From Planctomycetota bacterium (lineage in GTDB: Bacteria; Planctomycetota; UBA1135; GCA-002748355), in NCBI GenBank assembly GCA_020638795.1, contig JACKHW010000004.1, forward strand, positions 186,001-250,000: a stretch of 64,000 bases of DNA, in the 5' to 3' direction. The translations under genes and the position numbers were made by a program. Below, one piece after another: positions 25,331 through 34,879 of this stretch (the first letter of the stretch is position 1; every line of letters begins with the position of its first letter). Below the pieces are notes generated by a model. The model was given only the letters and a program-made list of their open reading frames with translations. It was not told the origin of the DNA and made no database searches.

Positions 25331-28300
25331 CGCAGAGTCTCCTGATCGTCGAGGATGCTCGTCGCGGCCTGGTACGACCACGCGAAAGACTGCAGTGTCG
25401 GCGTGCGCTTCCACGCGGTCGCGCGGAACGTCTGTGCCTCGAACGCGCCCGGCTTGTAGTCGACGGCGAAGCGGAAGTCCCATCGCCCGGCTTGCGCGAA
25501 GATCTTGCGCCCCGCCCGCCCCGTGCCGGACTCCGGGTCGACCGGGTCGTCGAAGCGCCATAGCGGGAAACCCTGCGGAACCTCGCTGAACGGCACGCGC
25601 TCGTCTGCACGCACGTAGCACACGAGGTCGAGCAACGGGTCGGGGACCTGCTCGGTCCACAACACGTCGGTCACGTAGAGGTTCGGCGCTTCGTAGCTGA
25701 AGCCGAGCCACGACATCTCGGGATCGTCTGCCTCCTCTTCGTAGCGATCCCAGTACCGGATCGGCCAGTGGATCGCGAGGGCACCGGCATCGTGCTGCAC
25801 CGGCGTCGTTCCGTAGCGACCGCGGAACAGCCCCATGCCGCGCTTCTCGTGCGTCGGCATTTCCATGAGGTTGCCGCGATTCCACGTGTAATGGACGAGT
25901 TCTTGATCGACGAGGAACGTACCCGTGTTCTGGGCGAGCTTGATGGACTCGTCGACGAGGAATCCCGACATCGACGCGGGTGCCATCGCGGTCAGCGCCG
26001 TGGCCGGACGACACGAAACGAAGTGCACGCGCGCTCCGACGTCGTGCGCGCGCGGCTCGCTTCCGAGCATGCCGCGGCCGTTGACGGCGACCTTGAGTTC
26101 CCCGGTCTGTGCGTTGAACGACTGGACACCGACGATCTCGCCCTCGATCGCGACGAGCCCACCGCCCCGCAATCCGAGACCTGGTTGCTGCAACTGACGG
26201 GACACGGACAGCTGCATCGTCCCGTCCGTTTCTCGACACGGAATCGCGATCGCCCCGACGATCTGGCTTCGATCGCCGTTCGAACGCGCATCGTGCGCGA
26301 GTGCGGCGTAACCCTGGACGTCGTCGATCAAGCCACTCAGGTCCGGCAGGTCCTGCGCTTGGCTTCCGCCGAAGACAGGGTCGGTCAGGCGCAGTGGCAA
26401 CTCGCCGGACGGGAACTTGACGAGTCGATCGAACAATCGACCGTCCTCGGTGCCCGTGAATTTCGCGCCGATGTATCCGATCGTCGCGCCTTGTTGCAAT
26501 GCGACGAGATTGCCGCGCGGACCCGGTGGATCCGGATCTTGGTTCTGTCCGTTGTTCCCGCCTTGGTTCGGTGCGCGTGGGCCCGAGCTGTTGTTGTTGT
26601 TGTTGTTGTTCCCGCCCGTGGTGAACGACTGCCAGTTGCGCGCCGACCACGTGACCGTGTTCCACTCGACCGTCGGTTGGGACGAGGTCCCCGACGATCC
26701 GGTCACGAGGGCGACACGGTCGCCACGACCGGGTCGACCGTGATGCACGTTGCCTAGGAAGGTGCGGAAGACCGGCGTCACGACTGCGCCTGCCGTCTGC
26801 TCGTGTGAACTCGTGCCGACTCCAGGATCGCCGCGGAAGCCGAGCGCGAGTCTCGCTTCGTAGTGCGGCAGGTTGTTCCCGAACTCCATGTCGTCCGGAT
26901 GACCGATCTCGCTCGGATCGACTTTGGGTGGATCCGCGTAGTCGACCGGGGCGTCGATCGTCTCCCAGACGATCGTGACGCGGTTCCCTTCACGCCGCAC
27001 ATCGACGACGCGCTCCGGATTGCGAATGAGCCTGGTGAACAGGTCGTTGATCGCGCCGAAGTGCGTGCGCACGACCCAGCCCTTCGACGCGTCGTAGAAG
27101 TCGTAGCGAACCCATTCGATGTCACCATCGCGACCCGGGCTGCGGATCTGGAGCCACTCCGAGTGGCCCTTCGCCGACGGGTCGATGAGCGAAAGGCGGC
27201 CACCGACCGACATCGAGATCGGGACGAGGAACGTCCACAGCTGCGGATAGTTGTTCGGGTCGTCCTTCGTGCCCCACGTGCCCTTCTGCCATTCGGTCAC
27301 GAACTTCCGCGGAGCCTTCGCGACCAATCCGCCGCCGGCCCCACCGTTCAAGTCCGGTGCGAGGCTGATGGACCTCTCGACGATCGAGAGTTGATCGCCT
27401 TTGAAGCCCTCGTACCGCACGACTTCGATCCCGCCGAGTTCGTCCGGTTCGAACGCTTGTGGCCCGGTGGTGAGGTGGACCTGCATCAGCACGGCATAGC
27501 CGCCGGCAGGGTCGAACCCCGGAATGTTCGTACCCGACTTCGCCCCCACCTCGGGCGAGGCAACGCGCACTTGCCCTGTGAACTTCTCGTCGATTCCACG
27601 CCCCGGCGAGAGCCGCGCGAAGGTGAGCGACTGCAAAGGCTCGACGACGCGGGCCGCACCCCACGGACGCAGGTTGGACGACAGCGATCCCTCGCCGGGG
27701 ATGACGACGGTGTCCTCGGCGATCCGGTTGCTGTAACCGTAGAGCCGGACACCCGAGTTGCGCGGGTGCAGAGGAACGGTGATCGACACCTGCTGATTGC
27801 CGCCGTTCTGGTTCCCCCCGTTCTGGTTGCCGCCGTTCTGGTTGCCGGCGTTCTGGTTGCCGTTGCTCTTGGTGTATTCGACGGGGTCTTGTCGGGCGAG
27901 TCGGCCACCGCACGAATCCTGGCGCGCGGTGATCAGCGTCGTGCCGACGATGTCGACATACTCGATCAACTCGTCGCCGACGATGGCGACGCCCTCGGGT
28001 GGCCAGCCCGTCGTATCCTCGAGGTTGATCGGTGGCGACTTCGCCTTGTCGGTCAAGAAGTTCGTCGTGCCCGTGATGTTCCACTCCGGGATCTCGAATC
28101 CGAGATGCCCGACGAACCGCGGCTTGCCCTTGAGCGCGCCGTCCGTGAAGAGCAGCACGCCATCTGCCGATCCACTCGTGACTTCGATGCCGACGTGGGT
28201 CCAAAGATCCGCCGCGACGCCATTCCCTTGCACCGGCACGCGCCATTGGATCGCCGTCTCCTGCGGATTCCGGCGACCTGGATCGGGGTCGAGTCCCGCG

Positions 28301-30468
28301 ACGTCGAACATGCGCAGCACGAGTTCGTTGCTCTCGAGCGATGCGAAGACGCGATTGCGGAACGGCACGCGATCGCGATTGGGTAGATCGAACAGCATCT
28401 GGTTCGAGAGGCTGCGCGGCTGGATCCAGAAGCTGACGCCGAACCCGATGCCGAACCCATCGTCGCCCATGTACATCGGGAGAATACGCGCGTTGGCGTT
28501 GGGACCGCCCGAACCAGGCTTTGCGCCGACCATCGCAGCCCCGGCACGCACGTCCTGGAACGCACCTTCCTTGACGATATCCCGACCTTCGGGGTGGCTG
28601 CCGGCTTCGAAACCATACGTCGCAGTCTCACCCGCGAAGCTGGGCGCGCGTGCGACCGCGAGTCGTGCGGTTCCCGAGCCGGGTTCTCGATCGGGGAAGC
28701 GCGGAGCCTGTCCGTGCAGGTACGAGAACAGGTGCGCGATCGAAAGATCCGGCGGCTCGTTGAACTGGTCGATCCGCACCGTCGTGTTGCGAGGACCGGT
28801 CTGCCAGAACACGCGCGAGCGCGCCGTTCGCGTCGCTTCGTCGAGATCGTTCTGACTCGTCAGAAACTGATCGACGGCACGCGAGGGTTGTGGATACGCG
28901 ATCCCGGTGCGTTCGCGCGCGGCCAACGTCGTCCCGATCCCCGAATAGACCGCACCCGCGACCCGATAACGAACGAGACCTGCCGACGAAAACGTGATCG
29001 GGATCGTCGCTCGATCGACCTTCGACTGCGTGCCGTGCATCAACGCCGTGTAGATGTATTGCAGCTCCTGCTGCGAGATCGCCTTCTCGGTTTCGACGAG
29101 CGGGAAGAGCACGCGCGTCGCGAGGTCTTCGAAGCACTCGTACGGACGCACGTTGGGGTCGACCGCATCCTCGTCCCCGACATCGACCATGCCTCCACGC
29201 ATCTGCACGATGCGACCGGCGATCAAGCTCGCCTTCGACGACGAGAGGGGAACACGCATCGGACGATGATCGCCGCGTCCCACCGCCTGATTGAACTGAC
29301 GCACACCGGTCAGGATCGCGGTGAGCACGTTTTCGGGCGCCGTGTTGACGTTGATCGGCACCGGGTTCAGAGGCTCGAGAACCGCGACCCCTTCGTCGGC
29401 CGACAGCTGCGTGACGCGATGGAGTACGACGTTCCAGACCGGTGAACCAATCGTCGTGCGACGTGGGCCGTTGCGCGTCAACGCGACGACGAGGGCCCAT
29501 TCGTAGTCGTTACCGACTCGGATGCGAACCAACGATCCAGCCGTCATGGATGCTGGATCGCGCACGACGACCTCCGCCGTCTCGCCGGCGAGGAGTCGGT
29601 TGAAGATGCGTTCGGGCTTTCCGAGCGTCGCGCCAATCGGACGCGCTCCGTCGAAGCTCAAGAGTTCGCGCATGGACTCGAGTCGTTCGACATCGAGTTC
29701 ACCGCGCTCGAAGCGATCGATACCACGCAGCTCTTCGAGCGTCTTCCACGGCAAGAAGCGCGATCGATCTTCGTGCCCGTCATCGAACTGCGCGGTCATC
29801 ACCAAACGGACCCGAGCGTCGACGATGCACGTACCATCGATGTGCTTCTCTGGCGGACCGTAAGGGTCCGGCGGCATCCCCTCTCCGGGCCACAGAACGG
29901 CGCGCTCGAGCCCTTCGAAGCCACGTCCAGTCTTCTTCGAGTACTTGATCAGTTCTTGATCGAGCCAGATGTAGCCTTGCTCGGGGAAGTTCTGCGTCCC
30001 GCTCGCCTCGATCAGATCGACCTCGTCGATCTCGAGATCCTTCGTCAAATGCGCGGCGAGCCCGAACAGGTTGGACCACACTTCGAGCGGCGCCGTCGGC
30101 GCGTGAATGCGACCCTGGAGGTCGACGATTTCCCCGCTGACGCGACGACGATTGCCGAGCGGAGAGTCGACACCTTCGTCCGTGAGTTCGAGTCTTGGAT
30201 GAAACTCGTCGAGACCGTCGAACTCCGGCGTCGCGTCCTCGCGGCCCTGCGTCTTGGCAACGCGCTGGATCAGCGTGCGGCGCGCGGCGTCGACGATGAG
30301 GTCCGCTTCGCTCTCGCTCGCCTCCGCGTAGGCATCCTCGCCCGTTTGCCCCATGGACATCATGAACGGGCCGAGCATCGTGAGCATGACCCCGAGCAGG
30401 ATGAGAACGGCGAGGAGCGCGATTCCACGCTCGTCGTGTTGGATCCTGTCGCCTCGTCGATGCTTCAT
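25327..30468 (-). CDS. gspK: Giant GspK-like pseudopilin, 1713 residues, with jelly-roll domain
   Basis: The N-terminus is pseudopilin K-like: a basic leader, then RGIALLAVLILLGVMLTMLG without the usual Glu+5. A helix-hairpin-helix/SAM-like T2SK segment with PINVNTAPENVLTAIL is at about residues 370-390. After this the chain is about 1300 residues longer than typical GspK (~320). It includes a concanavalin/LamG-like segment (about 660-790, GFGVSFWIQPRSL..., DLWTHVGIEV...), an Asn/Gly repeat (~870-890), a seven-Asn run, and repeated IG-DELIEYV / DQELIKYS / DQELVHYTW strands. The frame stays open throughout with normal codon bias. It overlaps its neighbours by 4 nt on both sides. Probably a tip pseudopilin with a large periplasmic head. 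Confidence 0.8.
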   Translation of the reverse strand: MKHRRGDRIQHDERGIALLAVLILLGVMLTMLGPFMMSMGQTGEDAYAEASESEADLIVDAARRTLIQRVAKTQGREDATPEFDGLDEFHPRLELTDEGVDSPLGNRRRVSGEIVDLQGRIHAPTAPLEVWSNLFGLAAHLTKDLEIDEVDLIEASGTQNFPEQGYIWLDQELIKYSKKTGRGFEGLERAVLWPGEGMPPDPYGPPEKHIDGTCIVDARVRLVMTAQFDDGHEDRSRFLPWKTLEELRGIDRFERGELDVERLESMRELLSFDGARPIGATLGKPERIFNRLLAGETAEVVVRDPASMTAGSLVRIRVGNDYEWALVVALTRNGPRRTTIGSPVWNVVLHRVTQLSADEGVAVLEPLNPVPINVNTAPENVLTAILTGVRQFNQAVGRGDHRPMRVPLSSSKASLIAGRIVQMRGGMVDVGDEDAVDPNVRPYECFEDLATRVLFPLVETEKAISQQELQYIYTALMHGTQSKVDRATIPITFSSAGLVRYRVAGAVYSGIGTTLAARERTGIAYPQPSRAVDQFLTSQNDLDEATRTARSRVFWQTGPRNTTVRIDQFNEPPDLSIAHLFSYLHGQAPRFPDREPGSGTARLAVARAPSFAGETATYGFEAGSHPEGRDIVKEGAFQDVRAGAAMVGAKPGSGGPNANARILPMYMGDDGFGIGFGVSFWIQPRSLSNQMLFDLPNRDRVPFRNRVFASLESNELVLRMFDVAGLDPDPGRRNPQETAIQWRVPVQGNGVAADLWTHVGIEVTSGSADGVLLFTDGALKGKPRFVGHLGFEIPEWNITGTTNFLTDKAKSPPINLEDTTGWPPEGVAIVGDELIEYVDIVGTTLITARQDSCGGRLARQDPVEYTKSNGNQNAGNQNGGNQNGGNQNGGNQQVSITVPLHPRNSGVRLYGYSNRIAEDTVVIPGEGSLSSNLRPWGAARVVEPLQSLTFARLSPGRGIDEKFTGQVRVASPEVGAKSGTNIPGFDPAGGYAVLMQVHLTTGPQAFEPDELGGIEVVRYEGFKGDQLSIVERSISLAPDLNGGAGGGLVAKAPRKFVTEWQKGTWGTKDDPNNYPQLWTFLVPISMSVGGRLSLIDPSAKGHSEWLQIRSPGRDGDIEWVRYDFYDASKGWVVRTHFGAINDLFTRLIRNPERVVDVRREGNRVTIVWETIDAPVDYADPPKVDPSEIGHPDDMEFGNNLPHYEARLALGFRGDPGVGTSSHEQTAGAVVTPVFRTFLGNVHHGRPGRGDRVALVTGSSGTSSQPTVEWNTVTWSARNWQSFTTGGNNNNNNNSSGPRAPNQGGNNGQNQDPDPPGPRGNLVALQQGATIGYIGAKFTGTEDGRLFDRLVKFPSGELPLRLTDPVFGGSQAQDLPDLSGLIDDVQGYAALAHDARSNGDRSQIVGAIAIPCRETDGTMQLSVSRQLQQPGLGLRGGGLVAIEGEIVGVQSFNAQTGELKVAVNGRGMLGSEPRAHDVGARVHFVSCRPATALTAMAPASMSGFLVDESIKLAQNTGTFLVDQELVHYTWNRGNLMEMPTHEKRGMGLFRGRYGTTPVQHDAGALAIHWPIRYWDRYEEEADDPEMSWLGFSYEAPNLYVTDVLWTEQVPDPLLDLVCYVRADERVPFSEVPQGFPLWRFDDPVDPESGTGRAGRKIFAQAGRWDFRFAVDYKPGAFEAQTFRATAWKRTPTLQSFAWSYQAATSILDDQETLR
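26589..26611. repeat. Trinucleotide run (GTT/AAC) encoding poly-Asn
   Basis: Seven GTT units on the plus strand encode an Asn run in the giant GspK. It is embedded in a Gly/Asn/Pro-rich linker, so slippage would change linker length without a frameshift only in steps of whole units. Confidence 0.9.
27791..27865. repeat. 15-nt repeat encoding NQNGG units
   Basis: Imperfect tandem copies of a 15-nt unit (CCGCCGTTCTGGTTG-like on the plus strand) encode GNQNAGNQNGGNQNGG-type sequence in the giant GspK. Like the minisatellite at 18845, the period is 15 nt. Confidence 0.9.
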
Positions 30469-31511
30469 CGCGTCAATCCCTCACGGTCGAAGATCAAGTC
30501 CCGCTCCTGGTCACCGAGCTTGAAGCGGAAGATCGGCAAAACGGCATGCACTCCGCGATCGAGCGCGCCCGACTCGTCGAACACGAGGCGTGCGGGACCG
30601 CTGAGGTCGAGCAGTCGATCGAAGGCCTGCTCGGCATCCATGTCGAAACCGAAGATGGCAACGCTGTCGACGGCACCGAGCACCGGGTTGGCGCCGTCCG
30701 AAACGACCAGCCAGGCGGTCTTGTCGCGCCAGATCGGTGCGTCGATCGGTTCGCGAGCTTGCGCGATGCCATCGAGGCGCAGCACCAGTTCGCCGCTTCC
30801 GGCCTCGAGTTCGAGGCGATACCAGCGGCGCTTGCGCACGCGATCGCCCCCCTGAATCATCACGCGACGACCAGCGCTCCCGTCATCGCGCGTCAGCGTG
30901 ACGAATCCGCGAGGCACTCCCGTCGTGCCGATTCCGAGTTCGAAACTCTCGCCAATGCGCACGACGACGCACGGATCGTCGGCTTCGAGCCAAACGTCGC
31001 AGCGCGCGAGAAAACCGTAGGCGAGATCGAAGGTCGGCAACGTCCGGACGTCGAATCGCAACCCGTGACCTTCGGAGTCCCCTGCGATCCACAGCGCGTC
31101 TCCGAAACGGCCGCCGGGGCCGATCCGCCCACCGACGAGTTCGCCCCCGAGACCTCCCGATCCGTCGGGTCGCCCGCGATCGAAGTTCCACTCTCCGATG
31201 ACGCGCTGTCCGAAGACGACGGCTTTGCGACTCTCGTCCTCGAGCTTCACCCACGGCGCCGGGGTGATTTCGACGACCGCACGCGATCGCGTGAACTGCG
31301 CCTGAGCGCGCGCGGCGCGGGCGAGATCACGCAGTCGCGAGACTTCGCGATCGAGATTGGACTCGCGTTTCATCAAGAACCCGAGCCCGAGGCCACTGAG
31401 GGCCCCGATGATCATCAGGACGACCAGGAGTTCGACGAGCGTGTAGCCGGCAAACCCCGAGCGGGCGCGCTCAGCCGTCCTGGGGCGTCTGGAAATTGCC
31501 GATGTCGTCAC
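30465..31511 (-). CDS. gspH: GspH-like pseudopilin fused to a LamG-type jelly-roll
   Basis: 348 residues from a GTG at 31511 (no ATG is available; this start overlaps gspG by 41 nt). N-terminus: SGFAGYTLVELLVVLMIIGALSGLGLG, a class III prepilin motif with Glu+5, then LRDLARAARAQAQFTRSRAVVEI as in GspH/FimT. Residues ~95-250 differ from ordinary GspH and read as a concanavalin-like jelly-roll (GRFGDALWIAGDSEGHGLRF, CDVWLEADDPCVVVRIG, RWYRLELEAGSGELVLRLDG). The start overlaps nothing essential of gspG, and its stop overlaps gspK by 4 nt. Confidence 0.78.
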   Translation of the reverse strand: MTTSAISRRPRTAERARSGFAGYTLVELLVVLMIIGALSGLGLGFLMKRESNLDREVSRLRDLARAARAQAQFTRSRAVVEITPAPWVKLEDESRKAVVFGQRVIGEWNFDRGRPDGSGGLGGELVGGRIGPGGRFGDALWIAGDSEGHGLRFDVRTLPTFDLAYGFLARCDVWLEADDPCVVVRIGESFELGIGTTGVPRGFVTLTRDDGSAGRRVMIQGGDRVRKRRWYRLELEAGSGELVLRLDGIAQAREPIDAPIWRDKTAWLVVSDGANPVLGAVDSVAIFGFDMDAEQAFDRLLDLSGPARLVFDESGALDRGVHAVLPIFRFKLGDQERDLIFDREGLTR

Positions 31512-32139
31512 TCGTGTTGTAGACCCGATCCGGTCCTGCGGAAAAGAGCTGATACGTGTTGAGGTTGAGGTAGCGAGCCCCGTCCTTCCAAGCCTGCACC
31601 GGCTGCTCGACTTCGTCGACGTCCCCCGCAGCCTCGCCGAGTCGATAGCTCTGCTCGGTCGTGTAGTTGCGCTTGTGGAAGTAGGCGAACGGATTGCCCC
31701 ACGCGTCGAGGATCTCGACGCGCTCCGTGCGTTGGAGCTTGGCGTTCTCCGGCTTGCCGGAGTCGCCGTCAGTATTGCCGAGCCAGTTGTTGTCGGTGCC
31801 GGGGAACGCACCGTCGCTGCTGTCGGCACGGTTGACGAAGAAGACGAACGACTCGATGCCGACGTTGGTCCCGTTACCGCGCGAGATCTCGAGCTTGCCG
31901 GTCGTGTCCTTGAAGTCGTCGGGCGGATAATCTCCGAAGCGTCGTTGCTGACTGTAGCCCTCCGCGGCCTGTTCCATCGAACGGAGGATCGCGGTCGTGC
32001 GTGTGACCTTTTCCTGCTCCTCGGCGCCACCGATCATCGGCAGGAGCGCGACGAACAGCATCGCGATGATGCCGATCACGACGAGGACCTCGATCAGTGT
32101 GAAGCCGCGGACTGCGTCCGCCCTGGTATCCGTGCTCAT
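31471..32139 (-). CDS. gspG: Major pseudopilin GspG-like
   Basis: 222 residues. A short leader ends RGFTLIEVLVVIGIIAMLFVALLP (Glu+5). The C-terminal SAGPDRVYNTSDDIGNF is the calcium-binding Asp-rich loop typical of GspG, and DAWGNPFAYF is the conserved strand before it. This is the shaft subunit of a pseudopilus. It starts in an ATGA overlap with the TPR gene (32136-32139). The insertion FVFFVNRADSSDGAFPGTDN makes it longer than the usual ~140 residues. Confidence 0.9.
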   Translation of the reverse strand: MSTDTRADAVRGFTLIEVLVVIGIIAMLFVALLPMIGGAEEQEKVTRTTAILRSMEQAAEGYSQQRRFGDYPPDDFKDTTGKLEISRGNGTNVGIESFVFFVNRADSSDGAFPGTDNNWLGNTDGDSGKPENAKLQRTERVEILDAWGNPFAYFHKRNYTTEQSYRLGEAAGDVDEVEQPVQAWKDGARYLNLNTYQLFSAGPDRVYNTSDDIGNFQTPQDG

Positions 32140-34877
32140 TGCCCCAACCTCACGAGGCGGAATTTCGCGAACCGCGCATCGACCTTGGAGCCGAGCTTCG
32201 GCACGCAGCGGATGTCGATGTAGAGCTCGCGATTCCCCGCGGCGATGCGCATCTTCTGGCGAGCGATTTCTTGGCCACCCCAACGGAGGACCATGCTGCC
32301 ATCTTCTGTGTCCGTGCTGACATCGACTTCGTATCCGATCTCGAGCGTCGTGAACTCACCACGGCGCAACGGAAAGGCTTCGGGCCTGTCCTGAGCATCG
32401 AACTTGATCGTCGTCTTCTCGTTCTCCTGCGCGCCGCGACGCAAGTAGGCGAACGGATACTTGCCGTTGAAGCCGAGTCTCGCATCGATCGTCGATCGAA
32501 GGTTGCCGCCACCGGCCTCCTTCTCGTCCGACACGCGCATATAGATCTCGGCAGCACTCGTCGCGCCGAAATCCGCGTCGATCGTGACGCTGACGAAATC
32601 CCCACCGCGATCGATCGTGTAGCGCGCGAAGCATGGCAGTTCGGTGTTGGTCTCTCCGCGCACTGCGAGCTGACCCTCACCGAAGACCCAACGGATCTTC
32701 TCCTGCCCCTTGCGTTCGACGCGCCAATGTGCAGCGTGCGCTTCGAAGTCGTCGCTCAGTTGGCGCTTCCCGCGATGGAACGCGAGGCGCTTCTGTGTGA
32801 TCTCGGCCCAGGCCTTGAACGGGTCGTCCTCGCCCTTGATGTACTGCGCCGTGTCTCGCAGCATCGCGACGGCCTCCGGCGTGTGACCAAGACGATTGCG
32901 CAGTAGTGCGAGCCACAGCTTCGCGTGCACTTCGCCACCTTGGCTCTGTGCAGTCTCGAGCGCTACGCGTGCGCGATCGTTCTTGCGCAAGTGATAGCGC
33001 ACGATGCCGAGCAGCTCATGGTAGAGAGGTTCCTTTCCTCGCTCCAACTGCGCCGAACATGCACGCGCGGCGATGCGCTCGGCGTTCTCGAGGAGCTCGA
33101 ACGCACCACTGCCGCCGAGTCGTGCCTCTTCGAGCTCGACTCGAGCAAGCTCCATCGCGGCCTCGACGAAGTCGAAGCGCTGACGCAGACACGCATCGAG
33201 GACTTCGCGAGCCTCGGCATAGCGCTGCGATTTGCGGAACGCTCGACCGAGAAGGTAGAGCACGTAGGGATCGCGTGGAGCGACCGTCCGTGCGCGCTCG
33301 AGCACCGCGACCGCGTCCCCTAGCCGCGCCGGGTCGAGCAGCATCAAGAAGCCCTGAGCCGCGAGCGCGAGTTGCCGCATCAGCGGGTCGCGAGACTCGG
33401 CGTTGCGGAAGGCCGCGAGCGCCTCGTCGTAGTTCTTCTCGAGGAACGAACAAATCCCCGCACCCGTCAACGCCTCGACCGAATCCGGCAGACTCGCGGC
33501 AGCCGACACGAACGCACTGCGCGCCCCCACGATGTCTCCCTTGGCGAGTGCGACCGAACCGCGAAGCAGGAGAATCTGCTCGCCCGATGCGACCACACTC
33601 GCTTCGTCGAGCGTGCGCGCGGCGAGGTCGACATCGGCGTCAGCGAGCGCGGCACGCGCGAGTTGGAACAGGACTTCGAAGCGCAGCGACGGCGCGTGCG
33701 CCGGCGAGATCCTGGACTTGGCAACGCGTGCGAAACGCAAGGCCTCCGCCTCCGCGCCATGATCGGCCAGGTAGCGCGAGAGGGCGAGTGCGTTCCGCGG
33801 ATCGCCTTCTTCCTTGCGCAGCGCTTCTCGCAGATGCTCCTCGGCGACTTCATCGAGACCGAGCCTGGCTTCGAGGATCCCTCGTTCACGCGCGACGAAC
33901 GCCGCATCCGCGAACGACCCCCCTGCCAGCTCGTCGAGCAGCTCCATCTCTTTTTCGAACTCTCCGGTGCGCGCATACACTTCGAGGAGCAGCTCGAAGC
34001 CGCGCTTGTCCGAAGGTGCGATCTCGGTGTACTTCCGCGCCTGGGCAACCGCCTCGTCGAGGGCTTCGGGATACTGCCCTTCCGGGCCCAAGAGGCGCTC
34101 GATCAAACGTTCGCGTTCTCGAAGGCCATCCTCGCCGCCGGGAATGCGCCGCCGCGCGAGTGCGATACGGTTGTCGATCGTGTTGGCGAACACGACGCGC
34201 CCGACTTGGCCCGGTTCGAAGGCTTGTTGTGCAACGATGACCTTCCCCGTTTCGGGGTCGACTCGCCGCAACAGCACGGGCGCCCGGAAGGGCGAAGCCA
34301 CGGCACGGGGATCGCCCTCGGTCGTGCTGCCCTGAAGGAACCGATTGTCGCCGAGGACCTGGCCCCAATACGAGCGATTGTCCGTCGTCTCGACCCGGTC
34401 GTAGGTCAGCTCCCACGCACTCTCGCTCCCGGCCTGGGTCGTCGTGCCAGCCGAAACCTCGACATCACCACCATCACTCACGTCGGCGGAAGCGGCTTCG
34501 CTCGACTCGGGCTTGAGGACGACGGCGTATGCGCGAGGGTCGACGCGCAACGCATCGTAGTGCGGAACCGCGGGGCCGAGCGGAAGCGGCGGCCTCACGA
34601 GGGGCATGTCCGGAAGCGGTGGCAACTCGAGTTCGGGCCAGTCGAGCGGCGTCAGCGGCACCGTTCGCGTCGGCACGAGGAAGGGATCGCGTGCCTGCGC
34701 AACGTCGAGAGCCGCCGGCTCACTGACGATGCGCCCGGGAATCGCGATGCGCTCGTAGTCCTTCGTCTTCGCGCGTGGTGTGCCGCCAGGATCACCGGCT
34801 CCACGGGACAGAACCACGAGGAGGGCGAGGATCCCGCCAGTCGCGAGCAACAAAGCCTGTTCTTTGCGTAGCGCCAA
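32136..34877 (-). CDS. Membrane-anchored TPR protein with C-terminal jelly-roll
   Basis: 913 residues from a TTG at 34877, just 2 nt after the upstream stop; no ATG is available and an AAGGGG motif precedes it. One N-terminal transmembrane helix (EQALLLATGGILALLVVLSR) is followed by a Pro-rich segment resembling GspC/PilP (RDPFLVPTRTVPLTPLDWPELELPPLPD). At least ten TPR-like repeats come next (about 300-740). The last ~170 residues are a beta-sandwich (GQEKIRWVFGEGQLAVRGETNTELP, VSVTIDADFGATSAAEIYMRV). Placement between pilO and gspG suggests an assembly or lipoprotein-like role in the pseudopilus machine. The function is inferred. Confidence 0.65.
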   Translation of the reverse strand: MALRKEQALLLATGGILALLVVLSRGAGDPGGTPRAKTKDYERIAIPGRIVSEPAALDVAQARDPFLVPTRTVPLTPLDWPELELPPLPDMPLVRPPLPLGPAVPHYDALRVDPRAYAVVLKPESSEAASADVSDGGDVEVSAGTTTQAGSESAWELTYDRVETTDNRSYWGQVLGDNRFLQGSTTEGDPRAVASPFRAPVLLRRVDPETGKVIVAQQAFEPGQVGRVVFANTIDNRIALARRRIPGGEDGLRERERLIERLLGPEGQYPEALDEAVAQARKYTEIAPSDKRGFELLLEVYARTGEFEKEMELLDELAGGSFADAAFVARERGILEARLGLDEVAEEHLREALRKEEGDPRNALALSRYLADHGAEAEALRFARVAKSRISPAHAPSLRFEVLFQLARAALADADVDLAARTLDEASVVASGEQILLLRGSVALAKGDIVGARSAFVSAAASLPDSVEALTGAGICSFLEKNYDEALAAFRNAESRDPLMRQLALAAQGFLMLLDPARLGDAVAVLERARTVAPRDPYVLYLLGRAFRKSQRYAEAREVLDACLRQRFDFVEAAMELARVELEEARLGGSGAFELLENAERIAARACSAQLERGKEPLYHELLGIVRYHLRKNDRARVALETAQSQGGEVHAKLWLALLRNRLGHTPEAVAMLRDTAQYIKGEDDPFKAWAEITQKRLAFHRGKRQLSDDFEAHAAHWRVERKGQEKIRWVFGEGQLAVRGETNTELPCFARYTIDRGGDFVSVTIDADFGATSAAEIYMRVSDEKEAGGGNLRSTIDARLGFNGKYPFAYLRRGAQENEKTTIKFDAQDRPEAFPLRRGEFTTLEIGYEVDVSTDTEDGSMVLRWGGQEIARQKMRIAAGNRELYIDIRCVPKLGSKVDARFAKFRLVRLGQ

Positions 34878-34879
34878 GG

